This document shows, piece by piece, positions 16,220-23,103 of a stretch of DNA of 45,847 bases. The stretch lies in assembly GCA_964433635.1 (NCBI GenBank), contig CAYSSG010000014.1, positions 1-45,847 on the forward strand, given 5' to 3'. This stretch comes from CAYSSG01 sp964433635. Its GTDB lineage: Bacteria; Atribacterota; Phoenicimicrobiia; Phoenicimicrobiales; Stramentimicrobiaceae. The number at the start of each line of letters is the position of its first letter. Position 1 is the first letter of the stretch. The notes below the pieces were generated by a model. It ran no database searches, was not told where the DNA came from, and saw only the letters and a list, made by a program, of their open reading frames with translations. The position numbers and the translations under genes were made by a program.

Positions 16220-17140
16220 TTATTCGGAAAAACCCGTATCTTTATCCTTGTCAATAAGTCCTGGTGGAGTTTCAGGAGGACCTGTATCTTTGTCTTTCTC
16301 TTCCTGCTTGGATAGCCCCGGGGGATCATCCTGAGGTCCTGATTCTTTCACCTTTTCATCCTGGGCGTCCTTTTTTAGTTGTCCCGGTGGTTCTTTTTGG
16401 GAATCAGTGTCTTTTTTATCCTTGTCAATAAGTCCTGGTGGAGTTTCAGGAGCTCCTTTAAACTTTTCTTTTTCTTCCTGCTTGGATAAGCCTGGTGGCT
16501 CTTCCTTTGGACCCACATCTTTCATCTCTGTATCCTTTTTTAATAGCCCTGGAGGCTCTTCGGGAGGGCCTGTATTCACTTTTTCAGGTGTACCTGTAGA
16601 TAATTTATCGGCAGTAACCTGTTCTAATTCAATAATAGAAATATTACTAACCATCCGGGAATGATCAATGGCCAGTTCAATTGTTGGCCTGTCAATCCCA
16701 GGTACCTGATCTAAAAGAGTTGTGAGCTCATCCATATGTATTCTGGTAGATCTTCTAATGGTCGCTATTATTTCATCGAAGTCTTCTCTCTCTATAGATT
16801 GCCCTTCTGTCAGGCATTGCAGAGCCTGTGTCAAATTTTCGTCATACCTTCTGACCAGTTCATCAACAAACTGAGGCTTCCCTTTTTCTTCCATAAACAT
16901 AGCTTCTACCACTCTACGTTCTGCCAGCTCCAGGTGATACCTCGCTTTTTCCAAAGAATCAGTGAATGTTTCCATATTCTTTTTTTCCTGGATCAGTTTT
17001 ATTTCATAATCAGGGGAGTCCGGCAAAATCCCTGGATCCAGAACCTTTATTATAAAATTATCTGCCAATATTAAACTGGATGTATTTAATATCAGGAAAG
17101 TAATGATAAAAATGACTTTTGCATATTTTCTCTTTTTCAA
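16220..17140 (-). CDS. DUF5667-like secreted protein with six PPGL-type repeats
   Basis: 306 residues from a TTG start at 17140. This start is chosen because GGAGGTGAT, a near-perfect ribosome binding site, ends seven bases before it; an ATG at 17179 would precede that site. A signal peptide (to about residue 27) leads into a DUF5667-type helical domain with LPDSPDYEIKLIQE, HLELAERRVVEAM and a series of amphipathic helices to about residue 170. The tail has six acidic repeats built on E-x-PPGL or PPGQ followed by Lys/Asp-rich spacers. An 80-base part of the tail is repeated at DNA level (16240-16320 and 16417-16497). It starts just after an ECF promoter that overlaps the end of the anti-sigma gene. 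Function unknown. Confidence 0.82.
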   Translation of the reverse strand: MKKRKYAKVIFIITFLILNTSSLILADNFIIKVLDPGILPDSPDYEIKLIQEKKNMETFTDSLEKARYHLELAERRVVEAMFMEEKGKPQFVDELVRRYDENLTQALQCLTEGQSIEREDFDEIIATIRRSTRIHMDELTTLLDQVPGIDRPTIELAIDHSRMVSNISIIELEQVTADKLSTGTPEKVNTGPPEEPPGLLKKDTEMKDVGPKEEPPGLSKQEEKEKFKGAPETPPGLIDKDKKDTDSQKEPPGQLKKDAQDEKVKESGPQDDPPGLSKQEEKDKDTGPPETPPGLIDKDKDTGFSE

Positions 17141-17190
17141 GGTTTTATCACCTCCATGATGAACCCATATATCATGCATTTGTAACCTAC

Positions 17191-17217
17191 TACGAAAAAT
17201 GATTTAAAAATGTTACA
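17191..17217 (-). promoter_or_regulatory. Candidate ECF promoter A (DUF5667 gene)
   Basis: Minus-strand TGTAAC (17217-17212), 17-base spacer, CGTA (17194-17191), with a TTT run after the first box. Two further sites with the same boxes and spacing occur at 18728 and 20263. The start site would be about 45 bases before the TTG start at 17140. Confidence 0.8.
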
Positions 17218-18012
17218 TTAGACTCTGATCTGCATAGTTGTTTGCAATCGATTATTGATATAGATTTCTAAGTGCCAAATACCCGGAGAATCAGTTAAAA
17301 ATCCTTCTGCTTTGCTGTATGAGACTTCGCCCCTAAAAGATGCTTCACTGATTTCCTCTTTCCTGTTTATGGGTTCATTGTCACCAATGTTTAAAGTAGA
17401 CATAAATGCACACAAACCAGGTGAAATGCTCCCTTTAAAGGAAGTCTTCTGAAAGATTATTCCATCCGGGTTTATCCATTTTACTGTAATATTTACCTTT
17501 TCCGGTTGATCTAAAATCCCTCCAAATATGATTCCCATATTTTTATCCTCAGGTAATAGTATTTCATCTGCTGCCTTCTTACGCCAGGCCCACCATCCGC
17601 TATCTTCCAGGTTATACGATTCAGCCTGAACTGTGGCCGCCCAGGATTGAAATTGAAGTGGGGAACGATCCCAAAAAAATGTTATGGATCCATATAGAAC
17701 TGCAGCAAGCAGCATAAAGGTTGCAGCAGCCACCATTAACTTTTTTGGTATCAGTTTAAACCTGGTGAAAATATTCATTCTTGCTGGTTTATTCTCTTCT
17801 TCAATTTTTTCCATCACATTTTGTACGATTCCAGGAGAAGGAGAGATACTGGGCAATGTTTTCATTAGATGAACCATTTTTTGCATTCTGGTATATTTTT
17901 TGGAACAATCCTCACATCGGGTTAAATGCGCCTCGACCCGCCGGGAAACAGAATCTGGTAATTCACCTTCTATATAGGCAACTAATAGTTTATTTACATG
18001 GCGACAATCCAT
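17218..18012 (-). CDS. Zinc-finger anti-sigma factor, membrane-anchored
   Basis: 264 residues from ATG 18012 (AGAGG eight bases upstream). The N-terminal domain has the ZAS pattern H-x3-C-x2-C (His29, Cys33, Cys36) with a further Cys3, as in anti-sigma factors that hold ECF sigma factors inactive. One membrane helix lies at about residues 92-114. The outside domain of about 150 residues ends in PGIWHLEIYINN...TTMQIRV, an Ig-like strand pattern also found in the secreted protein at 45193. It is 25 bases downstream of the sigma gene, the usual order. Signal sensing would come through the outside domain. Confidence 0.9.
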   Translation of the reverse strand: MDCRHVNKLLVAYIEGELPDSVSRRVEAHLTRCEDCSKKYTRMQKMVHLMKTLPSISPSPGIVQNVMEKIEEENKPARMNIFTRFKLIPKKLMVAAATFMLLAAVLYGSITFFWDRSPLQFQSWAATVQAESYNLEDSGWWAWRKKAADEILLPEDKNMGIIFGGILDQPEKVNITVKWINPDGIIFQKTSFKGSISPGLCAFMSTLNIGDNEPINRKEEISEASFRGEVSYSKAEGFLTDSPGIWHLEIYINNRLQTTMQIRV

Positions 18013-18037
18013 AATTTTCACCTCTTATCTTTTCTAA

Positions 18038-18610
18038 CTACAAAACTTCAGAAAGCTGCTCATAGAGAATTTTGTGCGCCCGATGAAGTTGAACCTTAAC
18101 CCGCCCTATGGGCATTTCTAAGATATCAGCTATTTCTTTATAAGCTAAGTCTTGAATGTATCTCAAAACAACAACCCTGCGATACTTTAATGGCAACTTA
18201 CTAATTGCCTTTTGGACCTGTTCCTGCTCGTCGCTGGGTATGAATTTCTCTTCGTAAGTTGACAAACTATCTGGATTCTCCTGGCTATCTTTATAGTCTG
18301 CAAGAGAATTTAGCTCATTTAAAGAAATGGTTGTTATTTTCCTTTTTTTCAGTTGATCTTTACAGAGATTTGTCGTAATTTTAAATAACCAATTAGAAAA
18401 CTTAAATTCCGGCCTAACCTGCTTGAGAGAGTTATAAGCTTTTAAGAATGCCTCCTGGGTAAGATCTTTGGTATCTCTAGACCCGCCGGTCAGCCGGTAA
18501 ACAATATTAAAAACTGATTTTTCGTATTTCTCTACCAGACGGGCATAGGCTTCCCTGTTACCATCCAAACAACTCTGTACGATAGACCAATCATCCTTAT
18601 TGTTATTCAT
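18038..18610 (-). CDS. ECF-type RNA polymerase sigma factor
   Basis: 190 residues from ATG 18610. Region 2 is seen in LVEKYEKSVFNIVYRLTGGSRDTKDLTQEAFLKAYNSL and FSNWLFKITTNLCKDQL; region 4 in ISKLPLKYRRVVVLRYIQDLAYKEIADILEMPIGRVKVQLHRAHKIL, with its helix-turn-helix. Regions 1 and 3 are absent, as in all ECF factors. It should direct transcription of the three TGTAAC-N17-CGTA promoters nearby, including its own at 18728. A longer start (TTG 18673) is possible, but the extra residues are not conserved-looking and no ribosome binding site is seen there. The anti-sigma gene follows directly. Confidence 0.92.
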   Translation of the reverse strand: MNNNKDDWSIVQSCLDGNREAYARLVEKYEKSVFNIVYRLTGGSRDTKDLTQEAFLKAYNSLKQVRPEFKFSNWLFKITTNLCKDQLKKRKITTISLNELNSLADYKDSQENPDSLSTYEEKFIPSDEQEQVQKAISKLPLKYRRVVVLRYIQDLAYKEIADILEMPIGRVKVQLHRAHKILYEQLSEVL

Positions 18611-18727
18611 TAATATATATAATTTCTCCCTAATTATTTGGGGCACAAAAGCGTTTACTGGTTTAAAAATCAAATAACAAAGTTATTAATCTTTATTTTC
18701 TATTTATTATATTAACATACTATTAAC

Positions 18728-18754
18728 TACGAAATATTTCACAGAAATGTTACA
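18728..18754 (-). promoter_or_regulatory. Candidate ECF promoter B (sigma operon, autoregulation)
   Basis: Minus-strand TGTAAC (18754-18749), 17-base spacer, CGTA (18731-18728). It precedes the ECF sigma gene by about 115 bases. Same boxes and same spacing as promoters A and C. Confidence 0.8.
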
Positions 18755-18822
18755 TATAGGATAGCAGTAAAAAATTGAGGAAGCTCAGGAATATTGATAT
18801 TGCTATAATTAATTTATAGCCA

Positions 18823-18857
18823 GGCAGGGTCTCTATTAAGGAAGGACCCTGCCTTTT
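18823..18857 (+). terminator. Hairpin GGCAGGGTC/GACCCTGCC with plus-strand T tract
   Basis: Nine-base arms (18823-18831 and 18845-18853) followed by TTTTTATTTT on the plus strand. No plus-strand gene precedes it. The DUF4382 gene (stop at 18875) approaches on the minus strand, where the hairpin is followed by another inverted repeat (18802-18819) instead of a T run. It may work weakly in that direction or end an antisense transcript. Confidence 0.6.
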
Positions 18858-18874
18858 TATTTTGGGTTATGGAA

Positions 18875-20125
18875 TTATGGAGTAGATGGTGCTAACCAAA
18901 TTTCACCCAGGTTGTTTTCTGCCCCTTCGTCTACAACAATTCCGATATGCTCATCAGTGTCATAGTAACCTTCTGCTAAAACCATAAGATCATAACTCCC
19001 AACCGGAAGCTGAACTATAGTAAAAATGCCAAACTGGTCCGTTTCAGATGAGCTGTTAAAAGTATAGCCGCTGTTCAGCTCAACACTCACAACCGCCTCT
19101 TCAATAGGTAAGAGAGTCATGGAATCCACTACAGTTCCCGAAATCATTCCGGGTTCTTCAGTCAGGAATACCACATCAACCCAGGAATCTGATTCTGGTA
19201 TTACTTCAATATTTTCTGAATAATCGCCATAACCATCCGTATAGACATTGAGCATATATTCGCCTGCAGGAACATTAGTCAAGTTAAAGAATCCTAATGG
19301 TTCTTCAACTGAACTTATAGTGGTGTTATCAAAGGTATAGGACCCACCGGTAAGTTCAATTTCCGCTCCACCTATTCCTATCAAGGATAGATTTGTGCTT
19401 TCGTAAAAGGCTATTGTCCCGGAGACCGAACCCTCTCCCTCCGGAACTTCTCCAGCTGGATAATTTTCTGAGGAAAGGCTGATAACAGGTTTCATCTTAT
19501 ACTTACCATTACCTGTTTTTATTATTGATTTTCGGGCATCAAAATCGATAGTCAACGTGGTAACCATACCCTCCACAATTTCAAAGGGATGGTTCAATTT
19601 GATCCCTGAGTTGGCACTGCTTGGAATTTCCAGAAGCACTGTTTCTGTTGGCCCTTCCGGTCCCTCGTCTCCCTCCATAACCAGCGAGGCATCTGTGTTC
19701 AGGAATATTCTAAGCTGAGTGTATTGATTGGGTTCAAGTTCCAAAGAAGCCAGCAGTATGGATGTATCCTCCAATTCTATCAGGTTAACCGGATAACCAG
19801 CAGGCCATTCCTTTAAAATCTCCCAGTAGCCCTCTGCTCCCTCAATAGCTATATGTCCTTCTATTTTTGATATTTCAATGTTCACTTCCTGATAATCTCC
19901 CGGGGCATCAGTAAGATACATCTCAAGAATTCCTGCTTTGGAGGCTGCTCCTCCTGCTTCAATCTTTGAATCACCCGTTCCAGTGTCTGTTTCTTCTTCA
20001 TAATTACCTGTTTCCGTCTCTGTCTGATTTAAATTATTAGCCGGGGTTAGTAAATCACTCGTGCACCCTGTAAGTAAAACAAGGCTGAATCCTAATAATA
20101 GTATATATTTAAAATATTTTTTCAT
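18875..20125 (-). CDS. DUF4382 lipoprotein with two carboxypeptidase-regulatory-like domains
   Basis: 416 residues. The signal peptide ends LLTGC, giving a lipidated Cys21. After a low-complexity Thr/Glu linker, residues 66-220 match DUF4382: LEMYLTDAPGDYQEVNIEISKI, PVNLIELE, YTQLRIFL, SGIKLNHPFEIVEG and TLTIDFDARKSI. Two beta-sandwich domains of the carboxypeptidase-regulatory type follow, about 232-320 and 325-412, each with GxFxxxxxPxGxYxLxVxxxGY. All parts suggest an extracytoplasmic adhesive or structural lipoprotein. Its ECF promoter (20263-20289) makes it a probable member of the same regulon. AAGGA lies ten bases before ATG 20125. Confidence 0.88.
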   Translation of the reverse strand: MKKYFKYILLLGFSLVLLTGCTSDLLTPANNLNQTETETGNYEEETDTGTGDSKIEAGGAASKAGILEMYLTDAPGDYQEVNIEISKIEGHIAIEGAEGYWEILKEWPAGYPVNLIELEDTSILLASLELEPNQYTQLRIFLNTDASLVMEGDEGPEGPTETVLLEIPSSANSGIKLNHPFEIVEGMVTTLTIDFDARKSIIKTGNGKYKMKPVISLSSENYPAGEVPEGEGSVSGTIAFYESTNLSLIGIGGAEIELTGGSYTFDNTTISSVEEPLGFFNLTNVPAGEYMLNVYTDGYGDYSENIEVIPESDSWVDVVFLTEEPGMISGTVVDSMTLLPIEEAVVSVELNSGYTFNSSSETDQFGIFTIVQLPVGSYDLMVLAEGYYDTDEHIGIVVDEGAENNLGEIWLAPSTP

Positions 20126-20262
20126 TTTATTTATCCTTCTATCATTTCATTAAATCTAAAGCTTTCTCTTAAAATTTTTTCTTTTACCTCTTATCCTATT
20201 TTCCCCATATACCACCTCCATACATTTATATTGAGTCCTTTTGTTCTTTTCTTGTAAGCAAC

Positions 20263-20289
20263 TACGAAATTTTTTGCAAAAATGTTACA
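20263..20289 (-). promoter_or_regulatory. Candidate ECF promoter C (DUF4382 lipoprotein gene)
   Basis: Minus-strand TGTAAC (20289-20284), 17-base spacer, CGTA (20266-20263). The leader to ATG 20125 would be about 130 bases. Confidence 0.8.
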
Positions 20290-20430
20290 TTAGATGTGGC
20301 AAGTTATTTATAGTTTGTTAATTTTATAGATTTGAAATTATTGTTAGAAATTTGGAGAATAAATTAAATACTTATTTATTTTACTTTGAGAAATTTTGTA
20401 TAAGAAATATCTATTTACATAGTCAGTGAA

Positions 20431-20490
20431 GAAAAATACAGCCCCTCAGCAAAGATGCTGAAGGGCTGTGACTGCTGGCTCTCCGAACAG
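20431..20490 (-). repeat. Dispersed terminator repeat, copy 3
   Basis: Minus-strand hairpin ACAGCCCTTCAGCA / TGCTGAGGGGCTGT (20469-20438) followed by ATTTTTCTT. Nearly identical to copy 2 over about 50 bases. It lies some 110 bases after the rpsU stop. Confidence 0.9.
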
Positions 20491-20602
20491 GACGATTTTC
20501 TCAACTCCTGTTTAGGGATGAAATATAAAACCTACATCGAAAGTTAGAAGAAGTAGTTTACCTATCATTACTATTTAAAGGATGATTCATTTTAACATAG
20601 AT

Positions 20603-20785
20603 TCATCTTCTCCTCGCCTTTTTTGCTCTACGCTGGCTTTTCAATAATTTTTCTTTTCTCCTTGCTCCCTTTGATAGAAAATGTTCACGAGTTTTGCTTT
20701 CCTTCAAAGTATCCTGTGTTTTCTTTTTCAGTTCTTTTAGAGCATCATCCAGGTTTCTAAAATTTGTTGTCCTGATCGTTACCAA
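20603..20785 (-). CDS. rpsU: Ribosomal protein bS21
   Basis: 60 residues, the usual length for bS21. The protein is very basic, with TIRTTNFRNLDDALKELKK at the start and an Arg/Lys-rich tail (RRKEKLLKSQRRAKKARRR) that fits the S21 helix which binds near the 3' end of 16S rRNA. AAGGAGTG lies ahead of the start codon. It is encoded 125 bases downstream of the primary sigma factor gene; S21 genes are commonly near rpoD, often with dnaG between, which is absent here. The sequence is divergent, so the assignment rests on length, charge and context. Confidence 0.8.
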   Translation of the reverse strand: MVTIRTTNFRNLDDALKELKKKTQDTLKESKTREHFLSKGARRKEKLLKSQRRAKKARRR

Positions 20786-20909
20786 TCAAAATCACTCCTT
20801 AAAATAATCATTTTAAATCCTTTTTTTATCAATACCATTTTATCAGTTAAAAGAATACCGCAAAAGTATATTTTCAGCCCTGATTTTAAATTGATGATGG
20901 AAAATACAC

Positions 20910-21926
20910 TTAATCCAGGTAGTCTCGTAATTGTATACTTCGGCTGGGATGCCTTAATCTTCGAATTGCCTTTTCCTGGATCTGCCTGATTCTTTCACGG
21001 GTAACCCCAAACTCCCGACCGATTTCTTCCAGGGTATGGGGATAACCGCCGGTGATGCCAAATCTTAATTCCAGAATACCTTTTTCCCGTTGGGTTAAGG
21101 TATTTAAGACCCGATTAAGCTGCTCTTTCAATAAAGTACAGGAAGCAAGTTTTGGTGGTGCAGGTGAATCTTCATCTTCAATAAAATCACCCAGATGACG
21201 TTCATCTTCCTTGCCGACTGGACTTTCCAGGGAAATAGGTTGCTGTGCTGTTTTGATAATTTCTTTGATTTTATCCAATGGTAATTCCATCTTTTCGGCA
21301 ATCTCTTTCATGGATGGTTCTCTGCCCAGTTCCTGTAGGAGATGCCTGGATATCTTTTCTAGTCTATTGATTGTATCTACCATATGCACTGGTACGCGGA
21401 TCGTTCTTCCCTGATCGGCAATAGAGCGGGTCATAGCCTGCCTGATCCACCAGGTGGCATAGGTACTGAACTTATACCCTCGCCGGTAATCAAATTTTTC
21501 CACTGCATGAATTAAACCTATATTCCCTTCCTGAATCAGGTCCAAAAAGAGCATACCCTTCCCTACATAGCGTTTGGCAATGCTAACTACCAGCCTTAAA
21601 TTTGATTGTGCCAGCATTCTTTTGGCTTCCTCATCACCGTTTTCCATTCGCTTAGCTAACTCAATCTCTTTAGAGGCAGTCAGTAGTCTGGTTTGACCAA
21701 TCTCTCTGAGATACATTTTGACCGGGTCATCCAATTGAATGCCTTTGTTGGTGAATACCTCAGCAGAGGGTTCTTTTTTAGCAATGACTGCTGCCACTGA
21801 TTTTTCCCATTGTCCTTTGCGTAAGAATTGCTCAGCATCTTTTTCTTCTTTTTCTTCTTCCTCAAGCACATCAATGCCTGGAGTAAGAAGGGCAACAGGG
21901 AAATCTTCTGTTTTGTTACGATTCAT
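20910..21926 (-). CDS. rpoD: Primary sigma-70 factor (RpoD/SigA type)
   Basis: 338 residues. Regions are easily seen: 1.2 (DDPVKMYLREIGQTRLLTASKEIELAKRM), 2 (NLRLVVSIAKRYVGKGMLFLDLIQEGNIGLIHAVEKFDYRRGYKFSTYATWWIRQAM), 3 (IRVPVHMVDTINRLEKISRHLLQELGREPS) and 4 (TLEEIGREFGVTRERIRQIQEKAIRRLRH). Region 1.1 is reduced to about 65 residues with an acidic run. Housekeeping sigma factor for promoters of the TTGACA/TATAAT kind, several of which are in this window. GGAGG lies eight bases before ATG 21926. Confidence 0.95.
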   Translation of the reverse strand: MNRNKTEDFPVALLTPGIDVLEEEEKEEKDAEQFLRKGQWEKSVAAVIAKKEPSAEVFTNKGIQLDDPVKMYLREIGQTRLLTASKEIELAKRMENGDEEAKRMLAQSNLRLVVSIAKRYVGKGMLFLDLIQEGNIGLIHAVEKFDYRRGYKFSTYATWWIRQAMTRSIADQGRTIRVPVHMVDTINRLEKISRHLLQELGREPSMKEIAEKMELPLDKIKEIIKTAQQPISLESPVGKEDERHLGDFIEDEDSPAPPKLASCTLLKEQLNRVLNTLTQREKGILELRFGITGGYPHTLEEIGREFGVTRERIRQIQEKAIRRLRHPSRSIQLRDYLD

Positions 21927-22131
21927 TCTTTCGTCCTCCAGAAAATTCTCTATCCCCTGAAATGTTACAAAATGTCTCTGTTTTTTAAATAAAATGCCAA
22001 TCCTTTTCTCAGGGTATAGTTGGGCTTCTGGTCATTTTTCATAATGCTTATTCCTTGGAATGGTTCTACTGTGTGGTTTCAGGCAGAATCATGAAGTACT
22101 ACCTATTCCTCAGTTTATTCTTTTCTACATG

Positions 22132-22169
22132 AAAGAACCCCTTTAGTATTACATCTAAAGGGGTTCTTT
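22132..22169 (-). terminator. Intrinsic terminator after the RRM gene
   Basis: Perfect 15-base arms (22132-22146 and 22155-22169) with an 8-base loop, core CCCC/GGGG and an A/T-rich outer stem giving TTCTTT on the minus strand. It starts 22 bases after the stop of the RRM gene. The palindrome could also act on the plus strand. Confidence 0.85.
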
Positions 22170-22190
22170 ACAGAATATTTTAACTATAAG

Positions 22191-22463
22191 TTAATAGCGT
22201 CTGCGGTTGTCGTTAAAATCTCTTCTTGGTTTTGGCGGTTTGGCTTCGTCAATCTTCAAGGGACGATCATTAAAATCAGTGTCGTGTAATGCATCTTTGG
22301 CTTTATTGGCTTCTATTGAAGAAGACATTTCTACAAATCCAAAACCTTTGCCTTCGATAATATTGACACTTTTAACAGTGCCATGATTAGCGAAAAGCTC
22401 TTCCAGTTGCTCGTTAGTCACAGTGTAGTTTAAATTTCCTACATAAAGTTTACTACCTTGCAT
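22191..22463 (-). CDS. RRM-domain RNA-binding protein
   Basis: 90 residues, one RNA recognition motif. RNP2 is LYVGNL (residues 6-11) and RNP1 is KGFGFVEM (about residues 39-46), with the conserved aromatic residues that stack on RNA bases. The tail is basic and Arg/Asn-rich (PRRDFNDNRRRY). Bacterial proteins of this sort are often cold-induced RNA chaperones. The start has AAGGAGG eight bases upstream. A strong promoter is 180 bases upstream, so the mRNA has a long leader that may regulate translation. Confidence 0.95.
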   Translation of the reverse strand: MQGSKLYVGNLNYTVTNEQLEELFANHGTVKSVNIIEGKGFGFVEMSSSIEANKAKDALHDTDFNDRPLKIDEAKPPKPRRDFNDNRRRY

Positions 22464-22640
22464 CTCTTTTACCTCCTTTTTACATAATTATTTCAGTAAC
22501 ATTTTATTTAGAGGTAAAATATAGCAAGATAGAAAAGTCTCTATTTTATTAATTACTGGAAATCAATCCTCAGAGTGGGATTGATCTTTCAATGTGATAA
22601 ACTTTTCAGCTTATGACATTTTCACTTATCTCTAAGCGAT
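22464..22640 (-). promoter_or_regulatory. Long 5' leader of the RRM gene with a hairpin
   Basis: From the predicted start near 22638 to the ATG at 22463. It contains the inverted repeat ATCAATCC/GGATTGAT (about 22563-22585, loop 7). The ribosome binding site is unpaired in the simple fold. A temperature-responsive role is inference. Confidence 0.5.
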
Positions 22641-22645
22641 GTCTT

Positions 22646-22673
22646 ATTATACACTAATGGGGAGTAATGTCAA
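22646..22673 (-). promoter_or_regulatory. Consensus sigma-70 promoter of the RRM gene
   Basis: Minus-strand TTGACA (22673-22668), 16-base spacer, TATAAT (22651-22646). Both boxes are perfect matches to consensus, the best promoter on this strand of the window. Confidence 0.88.
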
Positions 22674-23103
22674 GCTTTTTTATTTTTGTTATAAAATTAT
22701 TTATTTATTTTTAATAATTTCTTTTATCCTTTAACAAACTATATAGCTAAAAAAGGTCACCTTAATAGGTTAGAAATTCATTATTCAAAGTGTGCTTATG
22801 GGATAGAAATGAAAATACAAAAGCCCCTCAGCAAGAAACCGAAGGATTGGAATTATGCCAAATCCCCAGGTTAAACATTTTTAATTTCAATTCCTGTTTT
22901 TTATTATTCTGATACACCCTTATTCAGATTCTATTTTGTATGATGATGCAGAAAGTGTTAATATATTGCCAATAGATATTTTAGTATTTTTAATAGATAG
23001 GAAATATTGAACTTATTTAGAGAATATCAGGCTATCCATATCGTAGAAGAAATCCTGTCTAATCTAAGAGCATTACCTTAAAATCACGGAGAATATTCAT
23101 TTT
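22674..23103. other. Intergenic stretch between the RRM and Na/Pi genes
   Basis: Divergent gene gap. It holds a decayed copy of the dispersed repeat near 22814. No supportable gene or clear plus-strand promoter for 23104. Confidence 0.5.
22814..22850 (-). repeat. Dispersed terminator repeat, decayed copy 4
   Basis: One arm (AAGCCCCTCAGCA, 22821-22833) is kept, but the other reads AACCGAAGGATTGG, so the hairpin is weak. No minus-strand gene lies directly upstream, so it has no obvious terminator duty. Confidence 0.65.

Larger units (their letters stand above)
20126..20602. other. Intergenic stretch with ECF promoter and terminator repeat
   Basis: Contains ECF promoter C and the third dispersed repeat; otherwise AT-rich, no supportable coding region. 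The S21 gene ends at 20603 and its transcript should stop at the repeat. Confidence 0.6.

Noticed and set aside
16240..16497. PPGL tail repeats as a noncoding tandem repeat
   Set aside because: The repeats keep the reading frame and give a coherent charged protein tail.
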